This document shows, piece by piece, positions 27,392 to 36,150 of a stretch of 64,000 nt of DNA; the stretch's first letter is position 1, and each line of letters starts with the position of its first letter. Below the pieces are notes generated by a model. That model ran no database searches. It was not told the DNA's origin and worked only from the letters and a program-made list of their open reading frames with translations. A program made the position numbers and the translations under genes. The stretch spans positions 62,001-126,000 of the forward strand of contig NZ_MKKX01000032.1 in the NCBI RefSeq assembly GCF_002091985.1. The letters are read 5' to 3'. The stretch is from Rhodococcus sp. 1163. GTDB lineage: Bacteria; Actinomycetota; Actinomycetes; Mycobacteriales; Mycobacteriaceae.

Positions 27392-28081
27392 TTACGCAGT
27401 TGCGATGGTGATGGTTGCAACGCCCACGAGCAGGCCGGGGGTGACAGCGTCGGTCTTGAACGTGTCGTTCAGCAGGCCGGCGGCGGTCTCGGAGATCTTG
27501 ACCTCGGTGCCGGTCAGGATCGCGGTGTCGTTCGGGCCGGTTGCCAACGGCTGCAGTGTGCGGCCGTCGAGGTCGAAGAGGACTGCATCTTCGGCAGCAA
27601 CGGCACCGTTGACGGTGACGGTTCCGGTGAGAACCGAGGTGCCCGGATCGATGTCGAAGTCGGTGAGCTCGACGACGGTCTCACCGGCGGTCAGTGACAA
27701 GCCGCTTCCATCGTGCATGATCTCGCCCTGAACGTAGGGGTCGACTGTGCCCGGCTCCCAGTACTTGACGTCTCCACCGGTGATCGGGAAGACGATGGAT
27801 CCGTCTGCCAGAGTGGCGGTTCCGACAACTCCGGGGGTGAGGCCGAGTGTCGTCAGGGCGCCGGTGAAGCCTGCGTCGAGTGCGACAGCGGTGCTGACGC
27901 CCTTGCTGAGGTCATCGACCTCGGCAGCTGGTGCCGGCATCGACTCGGTGGTCTCGGCGGCAGCGGCCGAGGTGGTGCTGGACTCGGTGCTCGATGAATC
28001 GTCACTCGAGCATGCGGCGAGAGGTACGAGGGTCATTGCGCCGATTGCAGTGGCGGCCATAACTTTACGGATCGAGATCAT
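27392..28081 (-). CDS. Secreted lipoprotein with HtaA-like beta-rich domain (function unknown)
   Basis: 229 residues from ATG 28081. A signal peptide ends in the lipobox LAAC (Cys24), then comes a Ser/Thr/Ala-rich linker (SSDDSSSTESSTTSAAAAET). The rest is low-charge and beta-rich (VGTATLADGSIVFPITGGDV and LTDFDIDPGTSVLTGTVTVN). I do not recognise the family with certainty. It is the first gene of the coupled oxidoreductase operon (TAA directly followed by the next ATG), so it may present a substrate or cofactor to that enzyme. Confidence 0.78.
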   Translation of the reverse strand: MISIRKVMAATAIGAMTLVPLAACSSDDSSSTESSTTSAAAAETTESMPAPAAEVDDLSKGVSTAVALDAGFTGALTTLGLTPGVVGTATLADGSIVFPITGGDVKYWEPGTVDPYVQGEIMHDGSGLSLTAGETVVELTDFDIDPGTSVLTGTVTVNGAVAAEDAVLFDLDGRTLQPLATGPNDTAILTGTEVKISETAAGLLNDTFKTDAVTPGLLVGVATITIATA

Positions 28082-28352
28082 GTGAGGATCTACCTTTCGT
28101 TGGCTCAAGTGTTGAGCGTTGTAGGTAATTCGCCGCAGGGTCCGTTCCGGATGGGTCCGATCTTAGTCCGGTACGTAGTTCCGGCATGCCGAACCGTTGA
28201 AATCTCGTATTCGGGCTTCCCGACCCGGACGAACAGCACGGCAAATCACCTTGGTAGGCAAATGTTCTCACGTAGAAACACGGAAATATGGGCAGAATGT
28301 CCGATCCGAACATTCGTAGTAGGCCCGAGTCGAGTTCGATACGTGACCGTTG

Positions 28353-28391
28353 CCGGACCGTTACCTAATACTCTCGTAACCGGTGGTCCGG
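28353..28391. repeat. Imperfect hairpin in the lipoprotein/sulfurtransferase intergenic region
   Basis: CCGGACC-GTTAC (28353-28364) pairs with GTAAC-CGGT-GGTCCGG (28376-28391) apart from a 4-base bulge. The loop holds TAATACT, a good -10-like hexamer. It lies in the roughly 400-base divergent region 28082-28480, which otherwise contains only the larger repeat at 28405-28478. Confidence 0.5.
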
Positions 28392-28404
28392 TTTGGTTAG
28401 TGCC

Positions 28405-28478
28405 GTGAATTTTGCTCCACTTTCGCTTCGGCTGGGCGGGTTTCCGTCGATTCGGAGCAAAAGTGGAGCAAAATTCAC
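28405..28478. repeat. Perfect 19-bp inverted repeat immediately before the sulfurtransferase start
   Basis: GTGAATTTTGCTCCACTTT (28405-28423) is repeated in perfect inverse at 28460-28478, with a 36-base spacer. The right arm ends two bases before the ATG at 28481 and contains the only GGAG upstream of it. Inside the right side GGAGCAAAA occurs twice in tandem. In RNA the hairpin would mask the start region; in DNA it looks like a protein-binding site or the ends of a tiny mobile repeat. Confidence 0.75.
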
Positions 28479-28480
28479 GC

Positions 28481-29302
28481 ATGCCACAGGAGACTCTTGA
28501 TGCCACCGACCTGAAGTCTGAACTGCGTAGCCTCGTTCCGCCCGTAGTCCTCGATGTTCGCTGGGCCCTTGGAGATTCGGACGGTCGACGGCACTATCGC
28601 GACGCGCATATCCCGGGCGCGGTGTTCGTCGACCTGGAAAACGAACTCGCCGAACCCGCCTCCCCCGAGGGCAGACATCCCCTCCCCTCCATCGAGAGAC
28701 TGCAGGCCGCCGCGCGACGCTGGGGCGTCACCACCGGTGTGCCCGTCGTCGTTTACGACAACACAGGCAACCTCGCTGCGGCGCGGGCGTGGTGGCTGCT
28801 GAAGTGGGCCGGCTTCGACGAGGTAACCCTGCTCGACGGCGGTCTGGCAGCCTGGATCGCCGCAGGTAACGACACCTCCGCGGGCGAGGAGGTCGCGTCG
28901 GCACCAGGGGATGTCCAGCTCGGTGCGGGACATTTGCCGACGCTCACGACCGAGGAAGCAGCCGCACTCGCAGAGTCTGGAACGCTGCTCGACGCGCGGG
29001 CCGCGGAACGGTACGCGGGCGAGTCCGAGCCGGTGGATCCGCGGGCCGGCCACATACCCGGTGCCATCAGTGCTCCGACCAGCGCCAACCTCGACGCGGA
29101 CGGGCGATTCCTGTCGGCGGAAGCGCTCCGCGAACGGTTCGGCGGGGCGAAGCCGCAGGTCGGGGTGTACTGCGGTTCCGGCATCACGGCCGCCCATCAG
29201 GTGGCCGCGCTGGCCATCGCCGGAATAGATGCCGCCCTCTATCCGGGGTCGTGGTCACAATGGTCAGGCGATCCGGCTCGTCCGGTGGCGACGGGCATGT
29301 GA
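28481..29302 (+). CDS. Thiosulfate/3-mercaptopyruvate sulfurtransferase (SseB-like)
   Basis: 273 residues with two rhodanese domains. The C-terminal active loop VYCGSGITA carries the catalytic Cys. CGSG-x-T is nearer to mercaptopyruvate sulfurtransferases, while overall pattern (DAHIPGAVFVDLENEL, GRHPLPS, LDGGLAAW) resembles mycobacterial SseB. It moves sulfur to a thiophilic acceptor in the cytoplasm. ATG 28481 is just after the long inverted repeat; GGAG is 13 bases upstream, an unusually long gap, so translation may be leaderless or controlled by the hairpin. It converges on the GMC gene. Confidence 0.88.
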   Translation: MPQETLDATDLKSELRSLVPPVVLDVRWALGDSDGRRHYRDAHIPGAVFVDLENELAEPASPEGRHPLPSIERLQAAARRWGVTTGVPVVVYDNTGNLAAARAWWLLKWAGFDEVTLLDGGLAAWIAAGNDTSAGEEVASAPGDVQLGAGHLPTLTTEEAAALAESGTLLDARAAERYAGESEPVDPRAGHIPGAISAPTSANLDADGRFLSAEALRERFGGAKPQVGVYCGSGITAAHQVAALAIAGIDAALYPGSWSQWSGDPARPVATGM

Positions 29303-29311
29303 CCAGTCACC

Positions 29312-30895
29312 TCAGCGCAGCACCAGGTCCGCGGCCCTTTCGCCGATCAGTACGCTCGGCGCGTGTGTGTGGCCGCGGATGATCGTCGGCATGATCGACG
29401 CGTCCGCGACCCGTAAGTTCTCGACGCCGCGGACCCGGAGATCCGGGGTGACGACGCTCGAGCTGTCGCTTCCCATCCGGCAGGTGCTCACCGGGTGGTA
29501 GAGGGTGTGTGCGTTTTGCTCGAGGGCTTCGGTCAGCAGGTCCTCGGTCGAGATGTCTGCTTTCACGCGTGGTCGGACTATGTCGCCGAGCAGCTTTTTG
29601 AGGGACGGTTGTGAGGCGATAGTCGTGCATGCCCGCAATCCCTCGATCATTGCGCGCCGATCGGTGCCGTCGGGATCGCTGAGGTAGCGAGGTTCGATGA
29701 CGGCTTTGGCCAGTGGGTCGGCGGAACGAAGACCGATCTCACCGCGGCTCACCGGGTTGAGCAGCACTGCCCCGATGACGGCGGCGTGCGTGTCCGGCGC
29801 GATGAGTCCCTCGTCGAAGAACGGGGCGGGGGCGTAGATGAGCTCGACGTCGGGGAACGGTACTTCGTCTCGACTCTTGATGAATCCGTAGGCTTCGGCG
29901 ACGTTCGAGGTGAGCATGCCGCGTCGGCGAGCCAGGTAGTTGACGAGCTGGGGGATTTTCTCGGCGTGGAACAGTGAATCGAATTCGGTCTTCCAGCCGA
30001 TGAGCGCACACAGGTGATCGGTCAGGTTCTTACCGACCTCCGGTGCGTGGTGCTGCACCCTAATGCCGTGTGCGGCCAGTTGCGCTCTGTCGCCGATACC
30101 CGAGAGCATCAGCAATTGTGGCGTATTGATTGCGCCCCCGGCGAGAATCACTTCCTTGGCGGCGCGGACGGTGTGGGTGATCCCGTCCTTGGTGTATTCG
30201 ACGCCGACGGCGGCGGACCCTTCGAAGACGACGCGCGTGGCATGAGCTTCGGTGAGGATGGTCAGGTTGGGCCGCTTGCGAATCGGTGCGAGGTACGCGT
30301 CGGCAGTGCTCCAGCGGGCACCGCGTTTCTGGTTGACCATGGTCTGCGAGAAGCCCTTGGGCTCGGCACGGTTGGCCGTCTCGACGGGATATCCGGCTTC
30401 CTGGACGGCGTCGAGGAAGGAGGTGGTCGATGCGCGCGGACTGCGTTGGTTCGACACGATCATCGGTCCGCCGGTACCCGCATCGAGTTCCTTTGTCGCT
30501 TCGATGCTTTCGATCTTGCGGAAGTACGGTACTACGTTCTCGAACGACCAGGAGGAGTCCGACAGGGAGGCCCACTCGTCGTAGTCGGCGGCGAACCCGC
30601 GGACCCACATCATCGCGTTCATCGACGATGATCCACCGAGCATCTTGCCGCGGGGCCAGTAGATGCTGCGGTCCCGCAGTTCGCTCTGAGGTTCGGTGTC
30701 GTAGTTCCAATCCACGTCACTGCGGAACAGTTTGGAGAAGGCCGCGGGGATGTGGGCGAATTTGTTCTTGTCCTCCGGGCCCGCTTCGAGCACTACGACG
30801 GTGTTGCGCGGGTCGGCGCTGAGCCGATTGGCGAGTACTGCACCGGAGGATCCGGCGCCGACTACGACGTAGTCGGCGATGGCTGGTTGTGACAT
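29312..30895 (-). CDS. GMC-family FAD-dependent alcohol/choline oxidoreductase
   Basis: 527 residues from ATG 30895. YVVVGAGSSGAVLANRLS is the FAD-binding beta-alpha-beta, WPRGKMLGGSSSMNAMMWVRG is GMC signature 1 (K-x-LGGSS), GGAINTPQLLMLSGIG is signature 2, and HPVSTCRMG plus HTHAPSVLIGERAADL hold the catalytic His pair. It oxidises a primary alcohol to an aldehyde. The aldehyde dehydrogenase gene just upstream on the same strand (20 bases away) would finish oxidation to the acid, so the two form an alcohol-utilisation unit. The open frame upstream of 30895 is not coding. Confidence 0.92.
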   Translation of the reverse strand: MSQPAIADYVVVGAGSSGAVLANRLSADPRNTVVVLEAGPEDKNKFAHIPAAFSKLFRSDVDWNYDTEPQSELRDRSIYWPRGKMLGGSSSMNAMMWVRGFAADYDEWASLSDSSWSFENVVPYFRKIESIEATKELDAGTGGPMIVSNQRSPRASTTSFLDAVQEAGYPVETANRAEPKGFSQTMVNQKRGARWSTADAYLAPIRKRPNLTILTEAHATRVVFEGSAAVGVEYTKDGITHTVRAAKEVILAGGAINTPQLLMLSGIGDRAQLAAHGIRVQHHAPEVGKNLTDHLCALIGWKTEFDSLFHAEKIPQLVNYLARRRGMLTSNVAEAYGFIKSRDEVPFPDVELIYAPAPFFDEGLIAPDTHAAVIGAVLLNPVSRGEIGLRSADPLAKAVIEPRYLSDPDGTDRRAMIEGLRACTTIASQPSLKKLLGDIVRPRVKADISTEDLLTEALEQNAHTLYHPVSTCRMGSDSSSVVTPDLRVRGVENLRVADASIMPTIIRGHTHAPSVLIGERAADLVLR

Positions 30896-30915
30896 GAAAG
30901 AAGGTACCTTTGTCT

Positions 30916-32658
30916 CTAGCCGCGCAGAGCGGAGGCGAAGATGGCAGGAAGCTTTGCCCAGGAGGGCTTTCCGGCGAATTCTGTCAACAGTCTGCCGGTG
31001 GTTGCGGCCGTTCGGTTGTTGACGAACCATGGCGGCTTGGGGGAGATCGACCATTCGCCGTTGATCAGCGAGCGAGGAGACGGACGGAAAGGTCCGCGCA
31101 CTACGGTGCGTTCGGCGCCGTCGATCAGCAGTGCGTTGTGGACGATGCCGATTCCGCTCTGGACGTCGTCGATCGTGTGTCCCGGGAACGCGCCCCACGA
31201 CGCTGCGGCGGTGAGGAATCCGACTCCGGTCCAGGCGTTCACTGCGATCGTGCCGTAGTTCAGTTCGGCCAGCAGTGAGTCGAACTTCGAGCCCAGTCGA
31301 TCGATCGTCTTGGGGTGGGCGATAATGTTGACCCCCAGGGTGCCGATGAACTTCTCGTTGACGGTCGCCACTGCCTTGGCGGCGAATTCATCTTCGCCGT
31401 AGGGGAGTTCGATGACGCCGAGAACCGGGGCGAAGTATTCGGTCTCCAGCAGTGACGCTTCTTTGCCTGGGTCGATGTCTTCGATAAGGACGCGTCCGCC
31501 GGAGAGCCGCGAGGCTTTCGGATAGTTCTCCAGGGCGCCGGCTACGCGGGTGTCGCTGCCTGGGTAGTACGCGCGACGGGAGGGTGCCGAGTCGAGTGCC
31601 TTGCGGAGTGCGGCGAGGAACTGGTCTCGCTGTTTCCAGTTGGAGGACAGTACGACCACCTGTGATGCGATGCAGTTGTAGCCACTGTTGTGTAGGCGTT
31701 GCGTGGCAACGTGTTCGGCCTGAAACTCGATGTCGGCTGTGCTCCACTCGCCGGGGAGAACGATGGTCGGTGAGACGCCGCCGAGTTCGCTCGTCATCGG
31801 CTTGGTCAGTATCGGGTCGTTGGCGGCTTTGTGTTCCGCGCCGGTCTGTCCGGGTCCGAAGACGATGGCGTCGTGGGTGATCGAGCTACCGGTCATGTGC
31901 ACGTGATCGACCAGGTCGTGGTTGACCAGGTAGGTGCCCGCCTCGGCTCCACCGGTGAGCAAGCGGACGACGCCGGCGTCGATCAACGGCCGAAGGACTT
32001 TTCTCAGCACCGGCAGCAACGGGTCGGTGATCGGGTTGAGTTTGAGCGCGACGACGCGATTGTGGGCGAAGAGTTCGTACAGTGTGTCCAGCGGCGCGAT
32101 GGACATGATGTTGCCGGCGCCGAGTACGACGCCGATGCCGTTGGTGTGCGCGGGATCGCGTTGGGCCAGGCCTGCGGTGCGTTTGGCGGTATCGGCGTCG
32201 ATTCCCGGTTTCAGCCACACGTCGGCGCTGAATCCGTTGAGCAGCAGCGAGTCGAAGATGCTCAGCGGCAGTACCTGGACCGTGGTGCGTCCGCCGGGCG
32301 CGGAACCGAAGTGTGCCTTGGCGAGCGGGCTGGTGCCCGATTCGAGGGCGGCCAGAGTGTGCGCGAGGGTGGCTGCGCCGCTGACGAAAGCATAGGGGCC
32401 GGAGATCCATTCCTCACCGACGAGTGACGACGACGGGTCGAGGCCCTTGATCGAGCACGCGGCGGTGACCCACTCGGCGCCGTGCGCGACGGTCAGGTCT
32501 CGCACTTGCTCGAGCAGCGCCCGACGTGCTGCCAATGTCAGGGTCGCCCACTTCTTCTCCCCTGCGCTCAACTCTTCGAGTGCGGCGTCGACCAGGCGGT
32601 GCGTCTCGTCTTCCGGGGTGAGCGCGATGTGCAGGTCGGGTTCGATTCGATCGGTCAA
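30916..32658 (-). CDS. Aldehyde dehydrogenase family protein (long form)
   Basis: A 580-residue ALDH-superfamily protein, longer than the usual 480-500. Catalytic Cys lies in LHNSGYNCIASQ and the general base Glu in TSELGGVSPTIVLPG. The NAD-site lysine region is VVALKLNPITDPLLP. The extra C-terminal 70 residues (RTVVRGPFRPSPRSL onward) are not part of the standard fold. It probably oxidises the aldehyde made by the GMC enzyme encoded immediately downstream. It is divergent from the broken PucR regulator, with a 10-bp inverted repeat between. Confidence 0.9.
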   Translation of the reverse strand: MTDRIEPDLHIALTPEDETHRLVDAALEELSAGEKKWATLTLAARRALLEQVRDLTVAHGAEWVTAACSIKGLDPSSSLVGEEWISGPYAFVSGAATLAHTLAALESGTSPLAKAHFGSAPGGRTTVQVLPLSIFDSLLLNGFSADVWLKPGIDADTAKRTAGLAQRDPAHTNGIGVVLGAGNIMSIAPLDTLYELFAHNRVVALKLNPITDPLLPVLRKVLRPLIDAGVVRLLTGGAEAGTYLVNHDLVDHVHMTGSSITHDAIVFGPGQTGAEHKAANDPILTKPMTSELGGVSPTIVLPGEWSTADIEFQAEHVATQRLHNSGYNCIASQVVVLSSNWKQRDQFLAALRKALDSAPSRRAYYPGSDTRVAGALENYPKASRLSGGRVLIEDIDPGKEASLLETEYFAPVLGVIELPYGEDEFAAKAVATVNEKFIGTLGVNIIAHPKTIDRLGSKFDSLLAELNYGTIAVNAWTGVGFLTAAASWGAFPGHTIDDVQSGIGIVHNALLIDGAERTVVRGPFRPSPRSLINGEWSISPKPPWFVNNRTAATTGRLLTEFAGKPSWAKLPAIFASALRG

Positions 32659-32764
32659 GGGGTGGCTCTTCTCTTTACTCGGGGTGCGCGTAGGTCCACT
32701 TCTGCTGTGATTGTCGTCTCATTCGACCGTGAGCGCTATAGGCCCGCGCTCTCCAAGTCGGTCG

Positions 32765-32790
32765 CTTGGTTGTGCAGTGGCACAACCAAG
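32765..32790. promoter_or_regulatory. Inverted-repeat operator between ALDH and PucR genes
   Basis: CTTGGTTGTG (32765-32774) and CACAACCAAG (32781-32790) are perfect inverse arms around CAGTGG. It lies in the 160-base divergent promoter region, 29 bases before the regulator ATG, and is the likely binding site of the PucR-type regulator. Confidence 0.6.
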
Positions 32791-32818
32791 GGTCGAGGGG
32801 CGGCGCTACGCTTCGACC

Positions 32819-33997
32819 ATGGCAACCAGTACTCCGACCACTGTGCTCGCGTCGACCGACCTCGCTGCGCCACTCCTCGACTCGACGGAGATGCTGGCCG
32901 AGACGTTGGTCCACCGCATACTCGACGCCGAGCACGGATATCTCGAGGCCTCGCTGTTGACCGAGGACGAGTTGCGCAGTGCCTGCCGGGAGAATCTGCG
33001 CGCGATGATCGGTTGCCTGGCCGGTCACGGTGTACCGGATCTGTCTTCGGCACACGCGACGGGTCGGTTGAAGGCCGAGCAGGGTGTGCCGCTTGCCGCG
33101 CTGCTGCACGCGTTTCGGCTGGGCGGTCGACTCATTTGGGAAGAGTTGATGAATCGGTCCGACGGAGAACCCTCGCGAGCCCTGCTCGAGATGGCGGCGC
33201 AGGTATGAGCGCTCGTCGACGTCTGTTCCGACGCTGCCGCGGAGGCATACCGCTCGACGGTGGACACACTGTCCGAACAGGATGCGGAATCGCGCCGGCG
33301 ACTGGTGCGGGCACTGTTCGGTGATCGTGTCTCGAACCCGGCCGCCGTGGCCGACGCGGTGCGGACCTTCCGAATTCCCGATCGTGGATCGTTCGTCGTC
33401 GTCTCCGCGGACTCACGTGATGTCGAACTGTCGACGCGGGGCATCGGTGCGGTGTGGGACTCCGAAGTCGACGGCACTCTCGGCCTGCTGTTCGCGACTT
33501 CGGATGCTCTCCTCGACGAGGTTCTGTGCAGTATCGACAACGGCGGCACCGATGCGGCGATCGGGGTCAGTGCCGGATTCTCGTCACCGGCGGGAATGCC
33601 GATGGCCGTCGAGCAGGCCAGGTTGGCGCGGACCTGTGCGCGCGTGGACGGCAGTGCGCTGACGCGCTTCGATGCGGTTCCGGTTCCATTGATGCTGGCT
33701 CGGCATCCGGACAGTGCGCAGGCGGCTACCCGGCAGATCCTCGGTCGCCTGCTCGACCTTCCCGACGAGGAGCGGGAGAGCCTGCTGACGACCCTGGATG
33801 CGTGGTTCGGCTCCAAAGGGTCGACCAGTGAGGCGGCGTCGCGGTTGCATTATCACCGCAACACCGTGCTGTATCGCTTGCGGAGGATCGGCGAGCTGAC
33901 CGGTCGGGACTTTCTCGACCCGATTCAGTGCTCGGAACTGTACGTAGGTCTGCGCGCCTATCAGTTGTCGGTCGCGAACCTTAGCGGTGTTCCGTGA
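32819..33997 (+). pseudogene. PucR/CdaR-family regulator interrupted by one in-frame TGA
   Basis: The frame from ATG 32819 runs as a PucR-type regulator (N-terminal RsbRD-like helical domain, ending AAQV) to TGA at 33206-33208. It continues in the same frame as ALVDVCSDAAAEAYRSTVDT through a degenerate GGDEF-like middle domain to the C-terminal helix-turn-helix (LHYHRNTVLYRLRRIGELTG) and stop at 33997. Family members usually have Trp at the interrupted position, so a single TGG-to-TGA change explains it. Nothing else is damaged, implying a recent mutation, a sequencing error, or rarely readthrough. A GTG at 33260 could restart a 245-residue product. Expected length is about 390 residues. Confidence 0.8.
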
Positions 33998-34958
33998 GTT
34001 GCTGGTTGCTCGCGATGACGACGTCGAGAATTCCGGCACCGAGTGGGACCGGACCGCAGGGTGCGACGATCCCGGCGGTCGGGTCGAGGGCAGCGAGGAC
34101 GAGCCCGATGGCGGTCGGATCGTAGGTGAAGGTGAAGTGTGCGACGTTGTCCTGCGGGCAGACGTCCTGGATCACGATGTTGGTGGCACCGGGGTCCCGA
34201 AGCAGCGCATTGGTATAGGGCTGGATCGTCTCGTCGACTCGGGTGGCGATGTTGGTGTACTCGACGCCGGGGACGGTGTCGCCGCCGGCATTGAGTCGGT
34301 TCAGGAAGTCCGAACCCTGCAGTAGTTCGACGAGTGCCGGGCCGAACTCACCGGCGACGAGTGTCGTTCCACCCGGAACTGCTTGCAGTACAGGGGAGGT
34401 GCCGTACGCAGTGCCGCCGTAGGTAGGTGAGGCGATGCCGATCCACTTGTCCACCACGGCGTCCCCGCCTAGGCGGTTGGTGTAGTAACGGGTGACCGCG
34501 GCGCCCTGGGAGTAGCCGACGAGGTTTACCGACGTGGCACCAGTTTTCGTCAGCACCGATTCGGTGAACTCTTTCAATTGTTCTGCACTCCCGGCGATGT
34601 CGCTGAACCCGTAGCTCGTCCCGTCCGGTGACGCACCGTAGTTCAACGCGTACGCGCAGTACCCCGCCGTTTTCAGTACCGGCCCGAGACCGGCCCAGTC
34701 GGAGTACACCGTGGCGTCGGTTCCGTGGACCAGGATGACCGGTTCCGAATCCTGCGGTGTCGGAACACATTCGGGATCGTTGACGCCTGGGGGAACAGCG
34801 CCGGGGTTCTCCGCGGAGTATCTGATCGCATCAGCATGGTTCGATTGCCCGGGTCCCGGTGTCGTCGGGATCACCGGCGCAGCCGATGCGACTCCCATTC
34901 CCACTACGGAGCAGGCAACGCACACAGCGCTGAAGTTCAGCGCGAGAGAGAATTTCAT
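33981..34958 (-). CDS. Secreted lipase/esterase (class 2 alpha/beta hydrolase)
   Basis: A 325-residue exported alpha/beta hydrolase. Signal peptide to about VASA-AP. PVILVHGTDATVYSDW is the oxyanion-hole strand, VNLVGYSQGAAVTRYY has the nucleophile Ser in G-Y-S-Q-G, and the C-terminal VAHFTFTYDP gives the His. It resembles actinobacterial secreted triacylglycerol lipases (Lipase_2). The 3' end overlaps the convergent PucR pseudogene by 17 bases. Confidence 0.9.
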   Translation of the reverse strand: MKFSLALNFSAVCVACSVVGMGVASAAPVIPTTPGPGQSNHADAIRYSAENPGAVPPGVNDPECVPTPQDSEPVILVHGTDATVYSDWAGLGPVLKTAGYCAYALNYGASPDGTSYGFSDIAGSAEQLKEFTESVLTKTGATSVNLVGYSQGAAVTRYYTNRLGGDAVVDKWIGIASPTYGGTAYGTSPVLQAVPGGTTLVAGEFGPALVELLQGSDFLNRLNAGGDTVPGVEYTNIATRVDETIQPYTNALLRDPGATNIVIQDVCPQDNVAHFTFTYDPTAIGLVLAALDPTAGIVAPCGPVPLGAGILDVVIASNQQLTEHR

Positions 34959-35067
34959 GCCACACCTCGACCTTGGGGTACTTCCCTTCTAGATGCTATG
35001 CCCAATTGTGTGCCATGTCCCAGCGAGCGGTGCTGTGCGGTGGGATGGTTCACAAACGTGACCTCGG

Positions 35068-35946
35068 TCAGGAAATTCGGCTCGCTTTGATCCAGTCGAC
35101 ACTCATCGTCTGCGGGAACGGCGTCGAGGCGGGGACCTTACCTACCCAGTTGTTGCCGACCGCCACGTTGAGAAGCACGTAGTGCGGGAAGGCGCCGGAG
35201 AACGGAGTCCAGTTGCCGCCCTTTGCTTCGTACTGGGCCTTGGTCAGCGAATACTTGGCCACCCCGTCGATGAACCAGGTGATCCTGTCGGTCAGCCAGT
35301 CGACGCGGTAGGTGTGAAAAGCGTCGGACAGCGGAGCGGTGTCGCCGCCGGCCTTGACGTCCACCGAAGAATTGCTGCGCGATGGACCATGAAGATTGAA
35401 AGACGGGCCATTGGTTCCCGGGATTTCTACGATGTCGATTTCACCCTGACGCGGCCAATCGTATTCATGTCCCGGTTCCAATCCCAATAACCAGAATGCC
35501 GGAAGTAATCCAGCGGCTCGTGGCATCTTTATGGATGCTTCTATTCGAACTGGCGGGGTTACGGATTGTTTTCCGAAGCTGACGACGCGTGCGCTCGTGA
35601 TGTTGTCGGGTGCGCGCACCCCGTCGGGTGGATTCTCGCGTCGAGCGGTGATCTGCAGGGCGCCGTTGCTCATCGACGCATTGGACGTCGAGTTGGTGTA
35701 GTACTGCTGCTCGCCGGAACTTGCACCCCACCTGCCGGTTTGGAATGTCCACTTGCTGGCGTCGACGGCTCCGGTTCCGTTGAACGCGTCCTCCCACAGC
35801 ACGCCACCTTGTACCGGTGGTGCGGGCGGGGGAGTGGTTGTGGTCGGAACCGGTGCAGTCGGGGTGGGAGTCGGGGTGGGCGTGGGCACAGGGGGCGCCC
35901 CGGGGGTCCACATCAATGCGGACAACAACAATGCAATCCAGTTCAT
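35068..35946 (-). CDS. Secreted family 16 glycoside hydrolase
   Basis: A 292-residue secreted enzyme: short signal (MNWIALLLSALMWT), a Pro/Thr linker (PTPTPTPTPTAPVPTTTT), then a GH16 jelly roll. The catalytic motif GEIDIVEIPG (E-x-D-x-x-E) is near residues 167-173, preceded by AAGLLPAFWLLG, as in laminarinase-type GH16 enzymes. It probably cuts beta-1,3(4)-glucan or a related galactan outside the cell. Position and length are normal. The 109 bases before the lipase gene hold nothing recognisable. Confidence 0.9.
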   Translation of the reverse strand: MNWIALLLSALMWTPGAPPVPTPTPTPTPTAPVPTTTTPPPAPPVQGGVLWEDAFNGTGAVDASKWTFQTGRWGASSGEQQYYTNSTSNASMSNGALQITARRENPPDGVRAPDNITSARVVSFGKQSVTPPVRIEASIKMPRAAGLLPAFWLLGLEPGHEYDWPRQGEIDIVEIPGTNGPSFNLHGPSRSNSSVDVKAGGDTAPLSDAFHTYRVDWLTDRITWFIDGVAKYSLTKAQYEAKGGNWTPFSGAFPHYVLLNVAVGNNWVGKVPASTPFPQTMSVDWIKASRIS

Positions 35947-36150
35947 GCTCTATTCCTGTCATGGCAATTGTCGGGGGAAACAACAAGCACGTCAGAAGGT
36001 TTAGCACGAAGGACACGATATCAACGAGGTGAATGGGAAAACAGAAGAAATGCGTGATTCAGGGGATATCGTCCGTAGATATTTCGGACGGAGATCATGT
36101 TTATCGAGCCGAAATCAGGTTTTATCCTGTTTGGGGTGTTGTCGCAAATG

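Noticed and set aside
33197-33260. A separate downstream gene starting at an ATG just before the PucR in-frame stop
   Set aside because: That ATG overlaps the TGA but lies in another frame whose translation is Arg-rich and unrelated; the downstream regulator continues in the original frame.
35850-35900. GTGGGAGTCGGGGTGGG-like repeats near the GH16 gene start
   Set aside because: These encode the Pro/Thr linker of the secreted enzyme and are ordinary linker codons, not a regulatory or mobile repeat.
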